NCBI GenBank assembly: GCA_002690445.1
Contig: NZER01000402.1
Location: 1-24,558 of the forward strand
Direction: 5' to 3'
Length of the DNA: 24,558 nt
Origin: Candidatus Pacearchaeota archaeon
GTDB lineage: Archaea; Nanoarchaeota; Nanoarchaeia; Pacearchaeales; GW2011-AR1
Shown here: piece after piece, positions 4,994-12,181 of the stretch
Position numbering within the stretch: the stretch's first letter is position 1
Layout of the letters: every line of letters starts with the position of its first letter
Translations under genes and position numbers: made by a program
Notes under the pieces: generated by a model
What the model was told of the DNA's origin: nothing
Database searches by the model: none
What the model saw: only the letters and a program-made list of their open reading frames with translations

Positions 4994-5059
4994 AAGCTGA
5001 AAGTTGAATATATCCACTGATAAATCTGGAGCTGAAATCAGGGCAAGCAAAGAATAATT

Positions 5060-5509
5060 ATGGCTAAGACAAAGTTGACACCTATAAAAAAAGAAAGGGA
5101 TAAAACTAAATTATTAAAGAAAACATTCATTGAAAGATTCTTCAAGGCTTCAGGGAATATATCTTTAATTTGTAATGAAGTGAAAATAACCAGGGCAGCA
5201 TATTATAAATGGATGCAAAAAGACCCTGTGTTTAAAAATGAAATCGAGCATCAGATTGAAGGATTATTTGATTTTGTGGAACATAAGCTATTCAACCTGA
5301 TTGATGAAAAGAATGTTGCAGCTGTGATATTCTTCCTTAAAACAAAGGCAAAGAATAGGGGATATTATGAGAAATCTGAAATAATTGGAAGCATGAAAAG
5401 TGAATTAAACCTAGATCAATCAACATTGCTTCAAATAGCAAAGATGATTAAAAAGAATAAGGATAAAAATGCAACTTCGGCAGCTTCAAAGCCTAATTCA
5501 AAAACCTGA
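5060..5509 (+). CDS. terS: Terminase small subunit
   Basis: Recognises phage DNA and regulates the large terminase during packaging. The 149-aa protein has a basic N-terminus and a helix-turn-helix of the kind in phage small terminases of the phBC6A51 type: FIERFFKASGNISLICNEV, then KITRAAYYKWMQKDPVFKNE, where the YYKWMQKDPVF segment is the recognition helix and its continuation. FDFVEHKLFNLIDEKNVAAV then forms the oligomerisation helices, with FFLKTKAKNRGY as the usual terminal motif of the core. The C-terminal ~40 residues are Lys/Asn-rich. Its last 41 bases overlap the large terminase gene. The ribosome binding site is weak. Confidence 0.8.
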   Translation: MAKTKLTPIKKERDKTKLLKKTFIERFFKASGNISLICNEVKITRAAYYKWMQKDPVFKNEIEHQIEGLFDFVEHKLFNLIDEKNVAAVIFFLKTKAKNRGYYEKSEIIGSMKSELNLDQSTLLQIAKMIKKNKDKNATSAASKPNSKT

Positions 5510-6884
5510 ATTAGATATGGTTGATGAATTAGGCAAATGCCTCGATTCACCCTATTACTTCGCAATCACCTTTTGTGAAACCCTGAATGTTGAAGCAGGA
5601 AGCATTGAAAAATTTCCCGATTATCCATATCTGCAGGATTTCTTTGAAAATAACATTATTCCACATAATGAACATCTTGAAAAATCCAGGCAGATGCTTA
5701 TCTCTTGGGCATTCATGGCATTATTCCTTTGGGATATAACCTTTCTCGATAACATTGGGGATTTTATAACCTCAAGAAAAGAATTTCTGGTGGATGATGG
5801 TGGATCAACCTCAACCCCTAATTCATTAATGGGGAGAATCAGGTTTATGTATGAAAGGCTACCCGAAGGTATCAAGCCTGAATTAGATATTACCTATCTG
5901 AAGATAAAGAATCCAAAGACAAACTCCTACATCATTGGTGAATCATCAAATCCGAATGCAGGGAGGTCAGGCACTTGGCACAGAGCATTGATGGATGAAG
6001 CTGCCTTGATACCTAAGTCAGAATCGGTATATGCAAGCATTAAACAAGCCTGCAAAAATGGCTTGGTGATGAATTCAACACCTTATGGCAGAGGTGGATG
6101 CTTTGGGAGGATTAAGTTTGACTCAGGCACAACATTCGGTAAGAGGAATTGCCATTGGTCAAAGCATCCTGAAAGGGATAAAGCCTGGTATGATGAACAA
6201 TGCAAGGATATGACCTCTGACCAGGTTGCCAGGGAATTGGATATTAGCTACGAGAAATCAGTGGCAGGGCAGATATATCATATGTTCGATTTCTCAAGTC
6301 AAGTTGGTGAATACAAGTATAATCCTGATTTACCATTATATACAACCTGGGATTTTGGGATAGGTAACCCAACGGCTGTACTGTGGATTCAAGAGGCACC
6401 CATTCCTGAATGGAAATATCCAGAGATTAGAATAATAGATGAACTTGAAGACCACGAAAAATCACCACCATATTATGCTGACATCGTGAATAATAAACCA
6501 TACACGAAAAGAAATGCTTATGGAAGGAATGTTTTGGATTATGACAATCATTTTGGTGATCCTGCAGGAAAGCAAAGAGAATTAAATATGAAGTCCTGGA
6601 TTTCTTGGCTTGATGATTTAGGGATTAATATTAAAGTTAGGCATGGATTAAAAAAGGCTTATACGATACAAACAGGGCAAAGGGTGATGCCATATGTTAA
6701 GGTGGATAAAGGTTGTGTTCGGTTTCTGGAGTGCCTGACCAACTATAAGCATCCGACAGATGAACAGGGGATGGTTATATCAGATGGGTATGAGGAGAAT
6801 TGGGCAACGCACATAATGAAAGCCTTTGAGTATTATGCAGTAAATAGGTTTCCCATGAAAAAATCAATAATAGGGGTGATATAA
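5469..6884 (+). CDS. terL: Terminase large subunit (ATPase-nuclease)
   Basis: The packaging motor: hydrolyses ATP to drive DNA into the prohead and cuts concatemers. In the 471-aa protein the ATPase domain shows the degenerate P-loop KSRQMLISW (72-80), Walker B LMDEA (174-178) and coupling motif NSTP (202-205). The nuclease domain starts at TTWDFGIGNPTAV (292-304, D295), continues with IIDELE (E325) and FGDPAG (D364), and ends with the THIMKAFEYY helix (447-456). Where the family often has a third acidic residue (usually HxxDA), this protein has K451. The start at 5469 follows AAGG and overlaps the small subunit; ATG 5517 is an alternative. Its stop overlaps the portal start (TAATG). Confidence 0.92.
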   Translation: MQLRQLQSLIQKPELDMVDELGKCLDSPYYFAITFCETLNVEAGSIEKFPDYPYLQDFFENNIIPHNEHLEKSRQMLISWAFMALFLWDITFLDNIGDFITSRKEFLVDDGGSTSTPNSLMGRIRFMYERLPEGIKPELDITYLKIKNPKTNSYIIGESSNPNAGRSGTWHRALMDEAALIPKSESVYASIKQACKNGLVMNSTPYGRGGCFGRIKFDSGTTFGKRNCHWSKHPERDKAWYDEQCKDMTSDQVARELDISYEKSVAGQIYHMFDFSSQVGEYKYNPDLPLYTTWDFGIGNPTAVLWIQEAPIPEWKYPEIRIIDELEDHEKSPPYYADIVNNKPYTKRNAYGRNVLDYDNHFGDPAGKQRELNMKSWISWLDDLGINIKVRHGLKKAYTIQTGQRVMPYVKVDKGCVRFLECLTNYKHPTDEQGMVISDGYEENWATHIMKAFEYYAVNRFPMKKSIIGVI

Positions 6885-8344
6885 TGTCTGGACTAGATAT
6901 ATTTGCAAAATTAAGCGAAACGGAAATAACAAGGAACTTTTTAAAAGTCAAGTGGGATGCAGAAAATGCCAGGATGGAAGAAGCTGCCGAAAAAATGGAT
7001 TTATATATGGATGATTATGAGGATATTATAAAGGCTAAAATGATTGAATTATTCCATCCTGATAATTATTCTAGGCTTAAATACCATGTCAACCAAACAC
7101 AGAATATTTTAAAAAGGGTTATTAATGAGATAAGCACCATTTATAAAGTGCAAGCATCTAGGATGACTGATCCAGAGGATTTAAGATATTCAGAAATACT
7201 AAAGGATTTCAACCTTGACCTGAAGATGAGGAGGGCTAATAGATACACCAATTTATTGAATGAATCCTTCATTAAGATAGGGGTCAGGAATGGGGGGATT
7301 GCATATGATTTAATAACGCCGAATATATCAATGGTAGTCCAGAACCTGTTTGACCCAACACAAATAGATGCAATAATCTACACAACATCCCTAGTGAATA
7401 CGTCAAGCAATTCAGATGTATTATATTATTATTGGGATATTAATGGTAACTATTTCATTATGGACAAAAATTGGAAGGTGATGAGGGCTATCTATGGAGA
7501 TGGTGGCGAATTAGGGGAAATATCCCCATATAAAGATGATGGAGGGAATATAATGCTGCCATTTGTAACATTGCATAGACAAGAACCAGATTTTAATTTC
7601 TTCGACCAGGACACTGGAAGGGATTTATACAATGCTGCAATCCTCACTGGCGTTAAATTCACCCAATTTGATTATATGTTCAAGACAGCAAGCTTCAAAC
7701 AGATGTACGCTGTGGGCGATGAGTTGCAGATACCAGAAGGGCAGGTGCTTGATCCTGTAACAATGCTCAGGGTTTCAGGCGAAGGTGCAGCAGTTGGAAC
7801 ATTGGACATGGTTGCACCTCTGGATAAGTTACAAGCTGCACTAGAATTCCAGATCAATTCAGTTGTGGCTAATTATGGTATATCAAGCGATCAGTGGAAT
7901 CTCAAGGTGTCCGATATATCAGGCAGAGCGTTGAAGATCAAGAATAGACCATTGATGGAAATTAGGCAGGAGCAGATACCTGTATATAGGAACATAGAAA
8001 AGGATTTATTCCGAAAAACAAGGATAATAAACAATATCCATGCAGGTGCGATGAAGTGGAAAAAGATAGATGAATCAACAGAGTTTTCCGTTGATTTTGG
8101 TGAGATAGATTTTCCTGAACAGCCAGAAGAAGAATTAAAGCTATTTCTCCAAAAGATACAGGCGGGAGTTATGACATTAGGACAGCTTGGACTGAAATAC
8201 AACCCTGATTTAAAGACAGAGGAAAAGGGTGAAGGATGGGTTATAGGCAACCTGAAGGATTTGGCTGCAACTAAAACACAGAACCCTGAAATCGAAGATA
8301 TGATGAACTCCATATTGGAACAGGAAGAATCACCATCATCCTAG
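6884..8344 (+). CDS. Portal protein (SPP1 gp6-like)
   Basis: Forms the dodecameric ring at one capsid vertex through which DNA enters and leaves, and which binds terminase and the head-tail adaptor. The 486-aa length, position directly after the large terminase, and sequence plan fit SPP1 gp6-like portals: an early NQTQNILKRVINEISTIY helix (about 71-88), a central beta-rich wing with IYTTSLVN and YYYWDINGNYFI, LPFVTLHRQEP, and a C-terminal region with a long helix, SGRALKIKNRPLMEIRQEQI, facing the tunnel. The C-terminus is acidic. A GGGGTGAT ribosome binding site precedes the start. The identification rests on pattern and strict gene order. Confidence 0.85.
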   Translation: MSGLDIFAKLSETEITRNFLKVKWDAENARMEEAAEKMDLYMDDYEDIIKAKMIELFHPDNYSRLKYHVNQTQNILKRVINEISTIYKVQASRMTDPEDLRYSEILKDFNLDLKMRRANRYTNLLNESFIKIGVRNGGIAYDLITPNISMVVQNLFDPTQIDAIIYTTSLVNTSSNSDVLYYYWDINGNYFIMDKNWKVMRAIYGDGGELGEISPYKDDGGNIMLPFVTLHRQEPDFNFFDQDTGRDLYNAAILTGVKFTQFDYMFKTASFKQMYAVGDELQIPEGQVLDPVTMLRVSGEGAAVGTLDMVAPLDKLQAALEFQINSVVANYGISSDQWNLKVSDISGRALKIKNRPLMEIRQEQIPVYRNIEKDLFRKTRIINNIHAGAMKWKKIDESTEFSVDFGEIDFPEQPEEELKLFLQKIQAGVMTLGQLGLKYNPDLKTEEKGEGWVIGNLKDLAATKTQNPEIEDMMNSILEQEESPSS

Positions 8345-8352
8345 GGGGAACG

Positions 8353-8586
8353 ATGAGAAACATCAGGATGCAAGTTAGGAAGATTCAGCAGCTTGAGAAC
8401 AAAGCATCTGAAAAGGCAGGGCAAAGGTTTCTTCTGATAGATGAAAGGAAGCTGTTTGGATCAGCCAAAAAAAGGGCAGAATATATAGGAGGATTTGCAA
8501 ATCAACTGCTGATAGACATAATGCCAGAAATGGTTGCAGCTTCAAAGTTAGGTGAAGGACTCATGGAGCAGGTGGGGAAGATATGA
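8353..8586 (+). CDS. Small hypothetical protein after the portal gene
   Basis: A 77-aa, basic, mostly helical protein (QVRKIQQLENKASEKAGQRF, a KKRAEYIGGFANQLL segment, then an amphipathic LLIDIMPEMVAASKL helix). No family is recognised and no catalytic motif is visible. A good AGGGGG site precedes ATG 8353 and the gene overlaps the next by four bases (ATGA), so it is part of the head operon and likely expressed late. A head-assembly accessory role is plausible by position only. Confidence 0.6.
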   Translation: MRNIRMQVRKIQQLENKASEKAGQRFLLIDERKLFGSAKKRAEYIGGFANQLLIDIMPEMVAASKLGEGLMEQVGKI

Positions 8587-8885
8587 ATATTCCTGCTAAA
8601 TTCAATCTCATGGGTCAAACAATTGAGGTTGAATATTTAAAGGGTTTAAGAGTTGAGACAGATGGCGTTGGTGAGGCAGCTTATGGATTGAATAAAATAA
8701 GAATTCAGGAAAATGCAGAAGGAAACCCCAGGACAAGGGAAGCTATTGAGGAAACATTTTGTCATGAATTGGTTCATTGGATATTAAAAATGATGGAAGA
8801 AAATAATTTAAGGATTGACGAAAGATTTGTTGGCATATTTTCCGGATTATTGCATCAGGCATTATCAACATTTAGTTGGGATTAA
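8583..8885 (+). CDS. HELVH metalloprotease-like small protein
   Basis: A 100-aa protein with a zinc-binding HExxH motif: C60-H61-E62-L63-V64-H65, inside a helix TFCHELVHWILKMM. A later NNLRIDERFVGIFSGLL segment could provide a third ligand, as in gluzincin-type proteins, where a downstream helix with E or D completes the site. The N-terminal half (FNLMGQTIEVEYL and GEAAYGLNKIRIQ) is beta-rich. Similar small HExxH proteins occur in many phages without a known substrate. The position between portal and scaffold genes raises, but does not show, a role in capsid maturation. The start overlaps the previous stop (ATGA), with GGGGAAG upstream. Confidence 0.6.
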   Translation: MNIPAKFNLMGQTIEVEYLKGLRVETDGVGEAAYGLNKIRIQENAEGNPRTREAIEETFCHELVHWILKMMEENNLRIDERFVGIFSGLLHQALSTFSWD

Positions 8886-9163
8886 TGGCAACAATGCTTA
8901 AATTGAGAAGGGGAAAACAATTTGATCCTTTCCGATCAAAGGTTGCCCTGGTGCTGAATGATTATGTAAGCAGAATCGAAATCATGGTATTTGAAGATGC
9001 TGAATTAGATGTTTCTGCCGACAGGCTGAAGGAAATGAAGGCTGATCCTGAATCAAGGTGGAACTTAGAAAAGGTGAAAGCCAGGAAGGAATTGAAGAAA
9101 ATCACAGCTGCTATAATTAATAGAATCCACATAAAATCCTATCTGGATGGATATTTTGGCTAA
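8885..9163 (+). CDS. Small hypothetical head-region protein
   Basis: A 92-aa, charged, predominantly helical protein. The start is taken at ATG 8885, where it overlaps the preceding stop (TAATG), rather than TTG 8876. It reads MATMLKLRRGKQFDPFRSKV, then a long helix region LNDYVSRIEIMVFED, and a Lys/Glu-rich second half (KVKARKELKKITAAIINRI). No family or motif is recognised. It ends 17 bases inside the next gene, which looks like the rest of a minor head protein; the two could be remnants or separate parts of one Mu gpF/SPP1 gp7-type protein, since such proteins carry a helical part before a Cys-rich end. Confidence 0.5.
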   Translation: MATMLKLRRGKQFDPFRSKVALVLNDYVSRIEIMVFEDAELDVSADRLKEMKADPESRWNLEKVKARKELKKITAAIINRIHIKSYLDGYFG

Positions 9164-9689
9164 ATTCAAGAAGGCAGAGACACAAATGACTAATATATTA
9201 CTCTCTGCAAAGCCTTGTCCGACTTGCATCGAAGCTAATGGATTGACTATGACTTACAACGAATGGGCAACATCAGTTTATGGCTTGCCAGGGTCAAATG
9301 AAAGGATTTGTGATGGATACTGCCATTGTATATTAGTTCCAGAAGCATTGGTTGATGAATTTCCAGAATTGGATTTAAGGCAGAAGTTAAGGGGTGATAT
9401 AGGTTCAGATATTAAGCCAATTGTAACATTCTTTCCTAATGAAGTAGGATTAGCAGAAGCAATGGATACCTGGAATTCGACAATTGGTGTTCTGCCGAAA
9501 GAAATTTATGCAATGCCATTACAGAATGTTGAGCCATATCTAAGATTAGGCTTGAAGGGGTTTAGCACAGGTGGACAAACAGGGATAAAGAAGGCATTGG
9601 CAACATTAGGAACCATGGTTCCTGCTGTTCCAAAGACTGATTCAACAACTGATTCAGGGATTAAAACAAAACCAATAGAGGAAAGCTAA
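9147..9689 (+). CDS. Minor head protein-like (Cys-rich C-terminal module)
   Basis: A 180-aa protein. Its N-terminal third carries a cysteine arrangement (C24, C27, C55, C59, H60, C61: CPTC ... ICDGYCHC) like the metal-binding or structural end of phage minor head/morphogenesis proteins of the SPP1 gp7/Mu gpF group, in which CxxC is followed by HPxCxC. The rest is unrecognised. The start is uncertain (ATG 9147 or ATG 9186). Residues 157-168 (MVPAVPKTDSTT) are encoded by DNA that is an exact reverse complement of part of the tape measure gene. Its role is inferred from the Cys pattern and from lying between portal and scaffold. Confidence 0.5.
   Translation: MDILAKFKKAETQMTNILLSAKPCPTCIEANGLTMTYNEWATSVYGLPGSNERICDGYCHCILVPEALVDEFPELDLRQKLRGDIGSDIKPIVTFFPNEVGLAEAMDTWNSTIGVLPKEIYAMPLQNVEPYLRLGLKGFSTGGQTGIKKALATLGTMVPAVPKTDSTTDSGIKTKPIEES
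9615..9652 (+). repeat. 38-bp exact inverted repeat, copy 1 (in minor head-like gene)
   Basis: The segment starts ATGGTTCCTGCTGTTCC and ends TTCAACAACTGA. It is the perfect reverse complement of 17973-18010 in the tape measure gene, 8.3 kb away; the match stops on both sides. The left edge lies in a 14-bp palindrome, GGAACCATGGTTCC (9609-9622). Chance agreement over 38 bases is very unlikely. Confidence 0.95.
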
Positions 9690-9692
9690 ATT

Positions 9693-9956
9693 ATGAGCAT
9701 CCATCCACCACCTGCAAAGCATAAATTCACCTGTGATATTTGTGATTTCCCAATTGATATAAGTGCTGAAAACCTAAAGCCTTTTATTGTGAAGGGGATT
9801 GATAAGCTGTTTCATTTACATGCCTCTTGTAGAGATTTTGTTGTGATTGCAGCAAAACATAAAAACTTCAGGCTTCTTCCAGAATGTCGATTAAAGCATG
9901 AATACTTTGAAGCAATGAAGGAACAGGATTGCAGGGATAATGGCGATGGCAACTGA
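9693..9956 (+). CDS. Small zinc-finger-like protein
   Basis: An 87-aa protein with C14-x2-C17 (CDIC) and a second half-site at H41, H43 and C46 (FHLHASC), giving a CxxC...HxHxxC arrangement like a treble-clef or LIM-type zinc site. The rest is helical (ARDFVVIAAKHK-like segment, then KHEYFEAMKEQ). It is spaced four bases after the previous gene, with GAGGAAAG upstream of ATG 9693, and overlaps the next gene by 17 bases. Function unknown; it may bind nucleic acid or be a small structural protein of head assembly. Family not recognised. Confidence 0.55.
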   Translation: MSIHPPPAKHKFTCDICDFPIDISAENLKPFIVKGIDKLFHLHASCRDFVVIAAKHKNFRLLPECRLKHEYFEAMKEQDCRDNGDGN

Positions 9957-10434
9957 GCCAGTTAGGGTAACAGGGATCGCTCCAGTTAGAAGGATAGTAG
10001 AAAACCTAAAGAAGTTCCTTGCATCACCAAAACCAATGAAGCTGATTGTTGAAGACGTAGACAAAAGGGTTGACAAACTCACAGCCTCAGGTTTAGATTA
10101 TAAGGGAAAAGCATTCCATGAATATTCTGATGGATATAAAACCTGGAAGAAAAGGAAATATGGTTCAAGCAAAGTTAATCTTAAAGCATCAGGAAAGATG
10201 CTAGGTGCAAAGAAGGGGATTGTTCATAGTGCAAGAACAGGGGAAATCAGGATTGAATCTCATGGAACAGGGAAAAGGGCTAAAACGGATATGCTTGCAA
10301 ATATCCACACAACAGGAACAGGTAAACAACCCCAAAGGGAATTCATGGCAATAACAGATTTAGCAATAAATAAAATAGTTAAAAAGAGGATTAATGACCC
10401 CATAATTAAAATCATAGGAAGAAGACGAATCTGA
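9940..10434 (+). CDS. Phage virion morphogenesis protein (tail completion-like)
   Basis: A 164-aa protein with the layout of the phage virion morphogenesis family (P2 gpS / Mu gpG-like), needed to make tail-competent or finished particles. Recognisable pieces are FHEYSDGYKTWKKRKYG (lysine/tryptophan-rich), LKASGKMLGAKKG in place of the family's LTxTGxMLxS, the IHTTGTGKQPQREFMAITD block matching its HxxGxxxxPPREFLGLS, and a basic C-terminus. Start choice is between ATG 9940 and ATG 9946, both inside the previous gene. In many phages this protein sits after the minor head gene, as here. The basic tail may bind DNA; that is inference. Confidence 0.7.
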   Translation: MAMATEPVRVTGIAPVRRIVENLKKFLASPKPMKLIVEDVDKRVDKLTASGLDYKGKAFHEYSDGYKTWKKRKYGSSKVNLKASGKMLGAKKGIVHSARTGEIRIESHGTGKRAKTDMLANIHTTGTGKQPQREFMAITDLAINKIVKKRINDPIIKIIGRRRI

Positions 10435-10442
10435 ATGTGGGG

Positions 10443-10471
10443 TTGACAATGGGGAGATTTAGGTTTAAAAC
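10443..10471 (+). promoter_or_regulatory. Candidate internal promoter before scaffold and capsid
   Basis: TTGACA (10443-10448), a 17-base spacer and TAAAAC (10466-10471; four of six -10 bases) lie in the 128-base gap before the scaffold gene. It could raise expression of scaffold and major capsid above the operon level. The hexamers are the only evidence. Confidence 0.35.
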
Positions 10472-10562
10472 AAGGAAAGGAAATTGAATTTATTCGGATC
10501 AATTGGTCAAAGGTAAATAATCCCAGGGAAGGGAAATTTATATTTATATTGAGGAGTCTAGG

Positions 10563-11216
10563 ATGACAGAATCAATAACCGAAGAAGCACTTCGGAATGA
10601 CAAGGATAATCAGGAGAAAAGGAAACTAGAAGAAACTCTAACAGCGGAGAATGAAAAGACTGATGAAGCGAAGCTTGAATCAATGCTTAAAGACGATGAA
10701 ACCTCTAAGGCATCACTCATTGCTTTGCTCGATGCCAAGAGAAATGCCAACGCAGAAGCTAAGGATTTGCGGCTGAAATTAGAAGGGTTTGAAAAGGAAA
10801 AGGATGAAGCTGAAAAGAAGAAGCTTGAAGAAGAAGGTGAATTCAAGGCGTTAGCTGACAAGGAAAAAGTTGAGAAAGAAGAAATCAAAGCAACATTCAA
10901 CTCCAAAATGATTGAAATGAAAATGCAGATTGAAGCAGTTAAGCAGGGGATAAAGAACGAATCTGATATTAGCCTTGCTGATATGGCAGAGGTTGGGATT
11001 GATAAAGAATTTAATGTTTCTGGCGTTGAGGAATCCATTGCAAAGCTGAAGGAAGCAAAGCCTTATCTGTTCGGAGCAGATGAGGATGATAACATCACCC
11101 CTGATTTAACAGGTGGAAACCCTAACCTGAAGACGAAAATCCAGAAGGATTTGACACAATTAAGTCCTCATGAGAGAATCAAGATGGCTTTCGGAAAAAA
11201 GAGGGTTAATAAATAA
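10563..11216 (+). CDS. Capsid scaffolding protein
   Basis: Acts as the internal scaffold around which the capsid assembles before leaving or being degraded. The 217-aa protein is highly charged and helical, with a long Lys/Glu-rich coiled coil (about 55-135: KLEGFEKEKDEAEKKKLEEE and the like). A segment in the middle reads ESDISLADMAEVGIDKEFNV, and the C-terminus is basic with LSPHERIKMAFGKKR, matching the usual plan of phage scaffolds whose C-terminal end binds the capsid protein. It lies immediately before the major capsid gene, has a GAGGAG site upstream of ATG 10563, and a candidate promoter lies 90 bases earlier. No protease domain is visible, so it is not a scaffold-protease fusion. Confidence 0.75.
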   Translation: MTESITEEALRNDKDNQEKRKLEETLTAENEKTDEAKLESMLKDDETSKASLIALLDAKRNANAEAKDLRLKLEGFEKEKDEAEKKKLEEEGEFKALADKEKVEKEEIKATFNSKMIEMKMQIEAVKQGIKNESDISLADMAEVGIDKEFNVSGVEESIAKLKEAKPYLFGADEDDNITPDLTGGNPNLKTKIQKDLTQLSPHERIKMAFGKKRVNK

Positions 11217-11233
11217 AATAGGAGAATTAGAAG

Positions 11234-12151
11234 ATGGCTTTTACACTAATCGAGTACGCAAAAACTACCCAAGACCCTATCCAAAGTGCAGTAGTTGAAG
11301 AGTTTGCAAAATCTTCAGTGGTTTTGGAAATGCTTCCTTTCAAGGAGATTGTAGGGGGAAGCTATACATACAACAAGGAAGAAAGGCTGCCTGGAATAGC
11401 TTTCAGGGGAATCAATGAAAGCTATAGTGAGTCCACAGGCTTGGTCAATCCACAAACGGAAGCCTTGAAGATCATGGGAGGCGATGCTGACACGGACAAA
11501 GCATTGCTTAAAAGAGAAAAGGATTTCGGTGCAAGAAGGGCATCTGATTTAGTCATGAAAGCAAAGGCTGCTGCCTTATATTTCACTAAGATTTTCTTTG
11601 ACGGAGACGAAGCAACCGAATCAAAGCAGTTTGATGGATTGAATCAAAGGCTAACAGGAAATCAGCTTATAACAGCGGGTGCAAATGGTGCAAACCTTGA
11701 CCTCAACCTATTAGACCAGGTGATTGACGCTGTTGTCGGTAAGCCTGACGTTCTTCTCATGGGCAAAGCCATGAGAAGGCAAGTCAAAAGCCTTCTCACT
11801 GGGTCAAGTCTAGTGCAGGTATCTCAGGATGAATGGGGAAGGCAGGTTGAAGCTTATGATGGAATCAGAATCGGGATAGTTGAAAAGGATAACGATGACA
11901 GTGAAATCCTTGATTTTGATGAAACGAAAGGAAGCGAAACTGAAGCAGGCAGCCTCTATGCTGTGAGATTTGGGGTTGATACGCATCTTTGTGGCATTCA
12001 GATCGAGCCATTGGAAGCTTATGATATTGGAGAACTTGAAACCAAGCCTGCCTTTAGAAGCAGAATAGAATGGCAAATGAGCATTGCTATATTCCATTCA
12101 AGGTCTGCTGCAAGGCTTGATGGGATTTCCAAAATTTCTGGTGTGGCATAA
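11234..12151 (+). CDS. Major capsid protein
   Basis: The main shell protein. The 305-aa length and motifs fit an HK97-fold capsid of the non-cleaved kind: N-terminal arm MAFTLIEYAKTTQDPIQSAV, then SSVVLEMLPFKEIVGGSYTY with RLPGIAFRGINESY (E-loop region), KREKDFGARRASDLVMKA (spine helix), DVLLMGKAMRRQVKS, and the A-domain strand YAVRFGVDTHLCGIQIEP. A C-terminal WQMSIAIFHSRSAARL closes the fold. AGGAG precedes the ATG at optimal spacing, consistent with high expression, and it follows the scaffold gene by 17 bases. No N-terminal prodomain is evident, so maturation protease cleavage is not indicated. Confidence 0.9.
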   Translation: MAFTLIEYAKTTQDPIQSAVVEEFAKSSVVLEMLPFKEIVGGSYTYNKEERLPGIAFRGINESYSESTGLVNPQTEALKIMGGDADTDKALLKREKDFGARRASDLVMKAKAAALYFTKIFFDGDEATESKQFDGLNQRLTGNQLITAGANGANLDLNLLDQVIDAVVGKPDVLLMGKAMRRQVKSLLTGSSLVQVSQDEWGRQVEAYDGIRIGIVEKDNDDSEILDFDETKGSETEAGSLYAVRFGVDTHLCGIQIEPLEAYDIGELETKPAFRSRIEWQMSIAIFHSRSAARLDGISKISGVA

Positions 12152-12181
12152 GTTATAAAAGGAAAATAGGAGAAATAAAAA

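Noticed and set aside
4924..4995. 23-codon gene in the gap before the small terminase
   Set aside because: The ribosome binding site is weak, the frame lies within a hairpin loop and the sequence gives no recognisable protein. It is noted only under the hairpin feature.
7891..8313. Minus-strand ORF opposite the end of the portal gene
   Set aside because: It is an antisense shadow with Ser/Ile/Phe-rich composition and no ribosome binding site, inside a confidently assigned gene.
8876..8887. TTG 8876 as start of the 92-aa head-region gene
   Set aside because: ATG 8885 forms a TAATG overlap with the previous stop, the pattern used elsewhere in this operon.
10610..11038. Minus-strand Ser-rich ORF opposite the scaffold gene
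   Set aside because: A serine/phenylalanine-rich frame is the expected antisense of a Lys/Glu-rich coiled-coil gene; it has no start signals.
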